In this document: one piece after another, positions 61,194 through 64,000 of the stretch | How the letters are laid out: each line of letters opens with the position of its first letter | Numbering within the stretch: position 1 is the stretch's first letter | The notes under the pieces: generated by a model | Databases searched by the model: none | What the model was told of the DNA's origin: nothing | The model's input: only the letters and a program-made list of their open reading frames with translations | Program-made: the position numbers and the translations under genes | DNA from: Pseudarthrobacter sulfonivorans | Lineage (GTDB): Bacteria; Actinomycetota; Actinomycetes; Actinomycetales; Micrococcaceae | Direction of reading: 5' to 3' | NCBI RefSeq assembly: GCF_024391045.1 | Contig: NZ_JANFCZ010000012.1 | Coordinates: forward strand, 1 to 64,000 | DNA length: 64,000 bases

Positions 61194-62714
61194 CTAATTT
61201 TTGAACGTGTCCGCGGGCGGATTGGCGATCACGGGAGACGTCCCCGTGAAGCCCTCGCGCGCCTGGGCGATCTCCCGGATCCGGTGCCGGCAGGCGTACC
61301 AGCCGAACACCATCAGCACCGAGGCGATGGCCGTGACCAGCATGGTGAGCGGGGATTCGATGAAGACCATCACCAGCACGCCCACCAGGAACAGCAGCGA
61401 GAGGTATCCCGTGAAAGGGGCCCCGAACATCCGGAAGGACGGCCGTTCCACCCAGCCCTTGTCCGCCCAGCGTTTGAGCTGGATCTGGCAGAGGACAATG
61501 GTGGCCCAGGTCATGACGATGCCCACGGATGCCACGTTGAGCACAATCTCGAAGGCCTGCGCTGGCACCAGGTAGTTCAGCGGCACGCCCAGCAGGGACA
61601 CCACGGCCGTGATGGCGATGCCGCCGTAGGGGACGCCTGCCTTATTCATCCGGGAGGCGAACTTGGGCGCGGAGCCGTTGACGGACATGGAACGAAGTAT
61701 GCGCCCAGTGGAATATAGCCCGGCGTTCAGTGAGGACAGCGCGGCCGTGAGGACCACCAGGTTCATGATGACGTCCACGCCCTGGATGCCGATGGACCCG
61801 AAGAACGTGACGAACGGACTGACACCCTTTTCATAGGACGTGTACGGCAGCAGCAGGGCGAGGAGGATGACGGAGCCCACGTAGAAGACTGCGATGCGGA
61901 ACACCACGGAGTTGATGGCTTTGGGCATGATCTTTTCCGGGTTCTCGGTCTCACCGGCTGCGGTGCCCACGAGCTCGATCGAGGCGTAGGCGAACAGGAC
62001 GCCCTGCATCAGGATGATCATGGGGAGCAGGCCGTTCGGGAAGATTCCGCCGTTGTCCGTCAGCAGGCTGAGGCCCACTTGCTGGCCGTCCACGGGCGTG
62101 CCGAAGATGACGAAGTAGGTGCCCACCACGAGGAAGATGACCAACGCGGCAACTTTGATGAGCGCGAACCAGAATTCGAGTTCACCGAAGACCTTCACGG
62201 AGACGAGGTTCAGGGCGAGAACCACCACCAGGGCGGTCAGGGCCCAGGCCCACTGGGGAACGGCCGCCATCCAGGGGATGTAGTTGCCGAAGAAGTGCAT
62301 GTACAGCGCGGCGGCGGTGATGTCCACGATGGTGGTGGTGGCCCAGTTGATCCAGTAGAACCAGCCGGAAACGAACGCGGCCTTCTCGCCAAAGAATTCG
62401 CGGGCGTAGGAGACGAACGAACCGGAGGAGGGCCGGTGCAGCACCAGTTCGCCTAGTGCCCGCAGGATGAGGAAGGCGAAGAAACCGCAGACGGCGTAGG
62501 CGATGACCAGCGACGGTCCGGCGGCGTTGAGGCGGCCCCCGGCTCCGAGGAACAGGCCTGTGCCGATGGCGCCGCCGATGGCGATCATCTGGATCTGCCG
62601 CGGTTTGAGGTTCTTGTGGTAGCCCTTGTCCTCCGCGTGGAGGGCTGTTTCGGAGGCGTGGGCGTGGCCGCCGTCGATGATGTGGTCAGGAATCGGGGTG
62701 GGGGGATTCGACAT
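61194..62714 (-). CDS. Amino acid permease, L-asparagine/GABA-type (APC family)
   Basis: 506 residues, 12 helices, a 35-residue polar His-containing N-terminus. [18 protein letters not shown] and [28 protein letters not shown] are family hallmarks. Its position 18 bp after aspA suggests asparagine or aspartate uptake (AnsP-like), by context. Same orientation as aspA and likely cotranscribed. Confidence 0.87.
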   Translation of the reverse strand: MSNPPTPIPDHIIDGGHAHASETALHAEDKGYHKNLKPRQIQMIAIGGAIGTGLFLGAGGRLNAAGPSLVIAYAVCGFFAFLILRALGELVLHRPSSGSFVSYAREFFGEKAAFVSGWFYWINWATTTIVDITAAALYMHFFGNYIPWMAAVPQWAWALTALVVVLALNLVSVKVFGELEFWFALIKVAALVIFLVVGTYFVIFGTPVDGQQVGLSLLTDNGGIFPNGLLPMIILMQGVLFAYASIELVGTAAGETENPEKIMPKAINSVVFRIAVFYVGSVILLALLLPYTSYEKGVSPFVTFFGSIGIQGVDVIMNLVVLTAALSSLNAGLYSTGRILRSMSVNGSAPKFASRMNKAGVPYGGIAITAVVSLLGVPLNYLVPAQAFEIVLNVASVGIVMTWATIVLCQIQLKRWADKGWVERPSFRMFGAPFTGYLSLLFLVGVLVMVFIESPLTMLVTAIASVLMVFGWYACRHRIREIAQAREGFTGTSPVIANPPADTFKN

Positions 62715-62732
62715 GGGGGAGTGTCCCTGGGG

Positions 62733-64000
62733 CTACTTGCTGAGGTTGGCGAGGCGTTCCGGGCTCAGGAGTTCCTGGAGCTGCGCGGAGGTGAGGAGTC
62801 CGTGTTCGAGGACCAGTTCGGCAACGCCTTTACCGGTGGCCAGGGCTTCCTGGGCGATGGCGGTGGCGGTGGCGTAACCGAGGTGCGGGTTCAGTGCCGT
62901 AACAAGGCCGATGGATTGTTCAACTGTATGCCTGAGGTGCTCGGTGTTGGCAGTGATGCCGCGAACGCAGCGGGCCGTGAGGGTGCGGCAGGCTGCCTCG
63001 AGGTGCGAGATGCTCTTGTGGAGGCTGTGGACGATGATGGGTTCGAAGGCGTTGAGCTGGAGCTGCCCGGCTTCGGCGGCCATGGTGATGGTGACGTCGT
63101 TGCCAACGACTTCGTAAGCCACCTGGCTGACCACTTCCGGGATGACCGGGTTGATCTTGCCGGGCATGATGGAGGAGCCGGACTGCACGGCGGGCAGGTT
63201 GATCTCGCCGAAACCCGCGCGCGGCCCGGAGGAAAGCAGCCGCAGGTCGTTGCAGATCTTGGAGAGTTTCACGGCCACGCGCTTCAGCACGCCGGACAGG
63301 TGAACGAACGCGCCCACGTCCTGGGTGGCCTCGATGAGGTCGACGGCGGTGACCAGGGGCAGGCCGGTGATCTCGGCCAGGTGCCGGCAGGCTGCTTCCG
63401 CGTAGCCGGCGTGGGCGTTCAGGCCGGTGCCGATGGCGGTGGCGCCGAGGTTGATTTCGTGGATAAGCAGTTCCGCTTCGGCCAGCCGCAGCCGGTCCTC
63501 GCCGATGGTCACGGCGTAGCTCCCGAATTCCTGGCCGAGGGTCATGGGGACGGCATCCTGCAGCTGGGTGCGGCCCATCTTCACCACGGTGCGGAATTCC
63601 AGCGACTTCCCGGCGAAGGCTTCCTCGAGTTCTGCCAGGGCGGCCAGGAGCTCGCGGGCGGCGAGGATGGTGCCCAGTTTCACGGCGGTGGGGTAGACGT
63701 CGTTGGTGGACTGGCTGAGGTTCACATGGTCGTTGGGGTGCAGGCGGGCGTAGTCGCCTTTGGGGTGGCCGAGGATTTCGAGGGCGCGGTTGGCGATGAC
63801 CTCGTTGGCGTTCATGTTCGACGACGTTCCGGCGCCGCCCTGAATCACGTCCACCACGAACTGGTCGCTGAGTTTGCCGTCCATCACATCCGTGCAGGCC
63901 TGTTCGATGGCGGTGGCCCGTTCGGTGTCCAGGAGGCCGAGTTCGTGGTTGGTCCGGGCGGCGGCAAGCTTCACGGCGGCCAGGCCGCGGACCAGATGCA
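62733..64000 (-). CDS. aspA: Aspartate ammonia-lyase, 5' end cut by window
   Basis: About 422 C-terminal residues are visible; the frame stays open to the window edge (reading HLVRGLAAVK before the first internal start). It has GGAGTSSNMNANEV, HPNDHVNLSQSTND, TALNAHAGY-like region and GSSIMPGKINPV, the fumarase/aspartase SS loop with the catalytic Ser. Fumarases share these, but the GKxDY-type and permease context favour AspA. It deaminates L-aspartate to fumarate. Confidence 0.88.
   Translation of the reverse strand, partial: HLVRGLAAVKLAAARTNHELGLLDTERATAIEQACTDVMDGKLSDQFVVDVIQGGAGTSSNMNANEVIANRALEILGHPKGDYARLHPNDHVNLSQSTNDVYPTAVKLGTILAARELLAALAELEEAFAGKSLEFRTVVKMGRTQLQDAVPMTLGQEFGSYAVTIGEDRLRLAEAELLIHEINLGATAIGTGLNAHAGYAEAACRHLAEITGLPLVTAVDLIEATQDVGAFVHLSGVLKRVAVKLSKICNDLRLLSSGPRAGFGEINLPAVQSGSSIMPGKINPVIPEVVSQVAYEVVGNDVTITMAAEAGQLQLNAFEPIIVHSLHKSISHLEAACRTLTARCVRGITANTEHLRHTVEQSIGLVTALNPHLGYATATAIAQEALATGKGVAELVLEHGLLTSAQLQELLSPERLANLSK

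Noticed and set aside
60832-61197. ORFs on both strands in the gap before the FAD oxidoreductase
   Set aside because: Composition is non-coding and they overlap a terminator hairpin.
1-64000. tRNA genes, CRISPR arrays, insertion sequences
   Set aside because: No T-arm/acceptor patterns, regular spacer-repeat arrays or transposase motifs were seen; the direct repeats found are short and tandem or dispersed intergenic elements.

Overview
The window looks like a chromosomal segment of a high-GC Gram-positive bacterium, most likely Arthrobacter/Pseudarthrobacter or another Micrococcaceae member (inference). The clues are very high GC, frequent GTG starts, a DtxR/IdeR-type iron box, a DasR-type dre palindrome, a CRP/GlxR-type box, GluQ-RS, and the general actinobacterial gene set. 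I see no rRNA, tRNA, CRISPR array, insertion sequence, integrase or prophage block. It is mostly a dense metabolic and transport region of about 60 genes, flanked by a gene cut at each end.

Layout. 1-1.7 kb: a truncated WXG100-like protein and a GYSQG serine hydrolase with a helical N-terminus. 1.7-8.3 kb: a small membrane protein, a HisC-type aminotransferase, a three-gene branched-chain 2-oxoacid dehydrogenase operon (E1alpha, E1beta, E2), a PAP2-like membrane protein and a small membrane protein. 8.4-12.7 kb: a universal stress protein, a MocR/LysN-type aminotransferase, a GerMN lipoprotein, and an FMN reductase divergent from a TetR regulator with a clear shared operator. 13-19.1 kb: an oligopeptide-type ABC importer (two permeases, one fused double ATPase, one lipoprotein) preceded by a long leader and a likely 31-codon small ORF. 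19.2-26 kb: a Gfo/Idh/MocA oxidoreductase, a secreted subtilisin, alanine dehydrogenase divergent from an AdeR-like PucR regulator, an orphan HTH protein and an alpha/beta hydrolase. 26-32.3 kb: PTS block, ptsI-ptsH divergent from tetR-mtlA-mtlD. 32.5-36.3 kb: an iron-siderophore ABC importer with a DtxR-type box.

36.4-47.8 kb: amino acid permease, GNAT enzyme, drug-type MFS pump with a MarR-like site, RraA-like protein divergent from an MFS transporter, TetR, malic enzyme with dre and CRP-type boxes upstream, DUF456 and TPR-like proteins, LysE exporter. 47.9-50.2 kb: two Lrp/AsnC regulators, a hairpin-rich gap and gluQ. 50.2-57.4 kb: a six-gene catabolic operon (SDR, amidohydrolase, acyl-CoA dehydrogenase, MaoC hydratase, MHS-type transporter, acyl-CoA ligase) divergent from a MarR regulator. 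57.4-64 kb: a SpoT/MESH1-like HD protein facing an unusual GNAT-AAA+ fusion, a covalent-FAD oxidase, and an L-asparagine-type permease with aspartate ammonia-lyase (cut by the window end).

The genes support uptake and catabolism of amino acids and peptides (Opp, permeases, Ald, AspA, BCKDH), sugar alcohols (mannitol PTS), iron siderophores and an unidentified organic acid. The most unusual items are the GNAT-AAA+ fusion, the MarR-controlled catabolic operon, a family of dispersed GAGAGAGCG repeats placed at operon ends, very long near-perfect hairpins, and two candidate small ORFs with strong ribosome binding sites. All functions are from reading motifs; no search was run.
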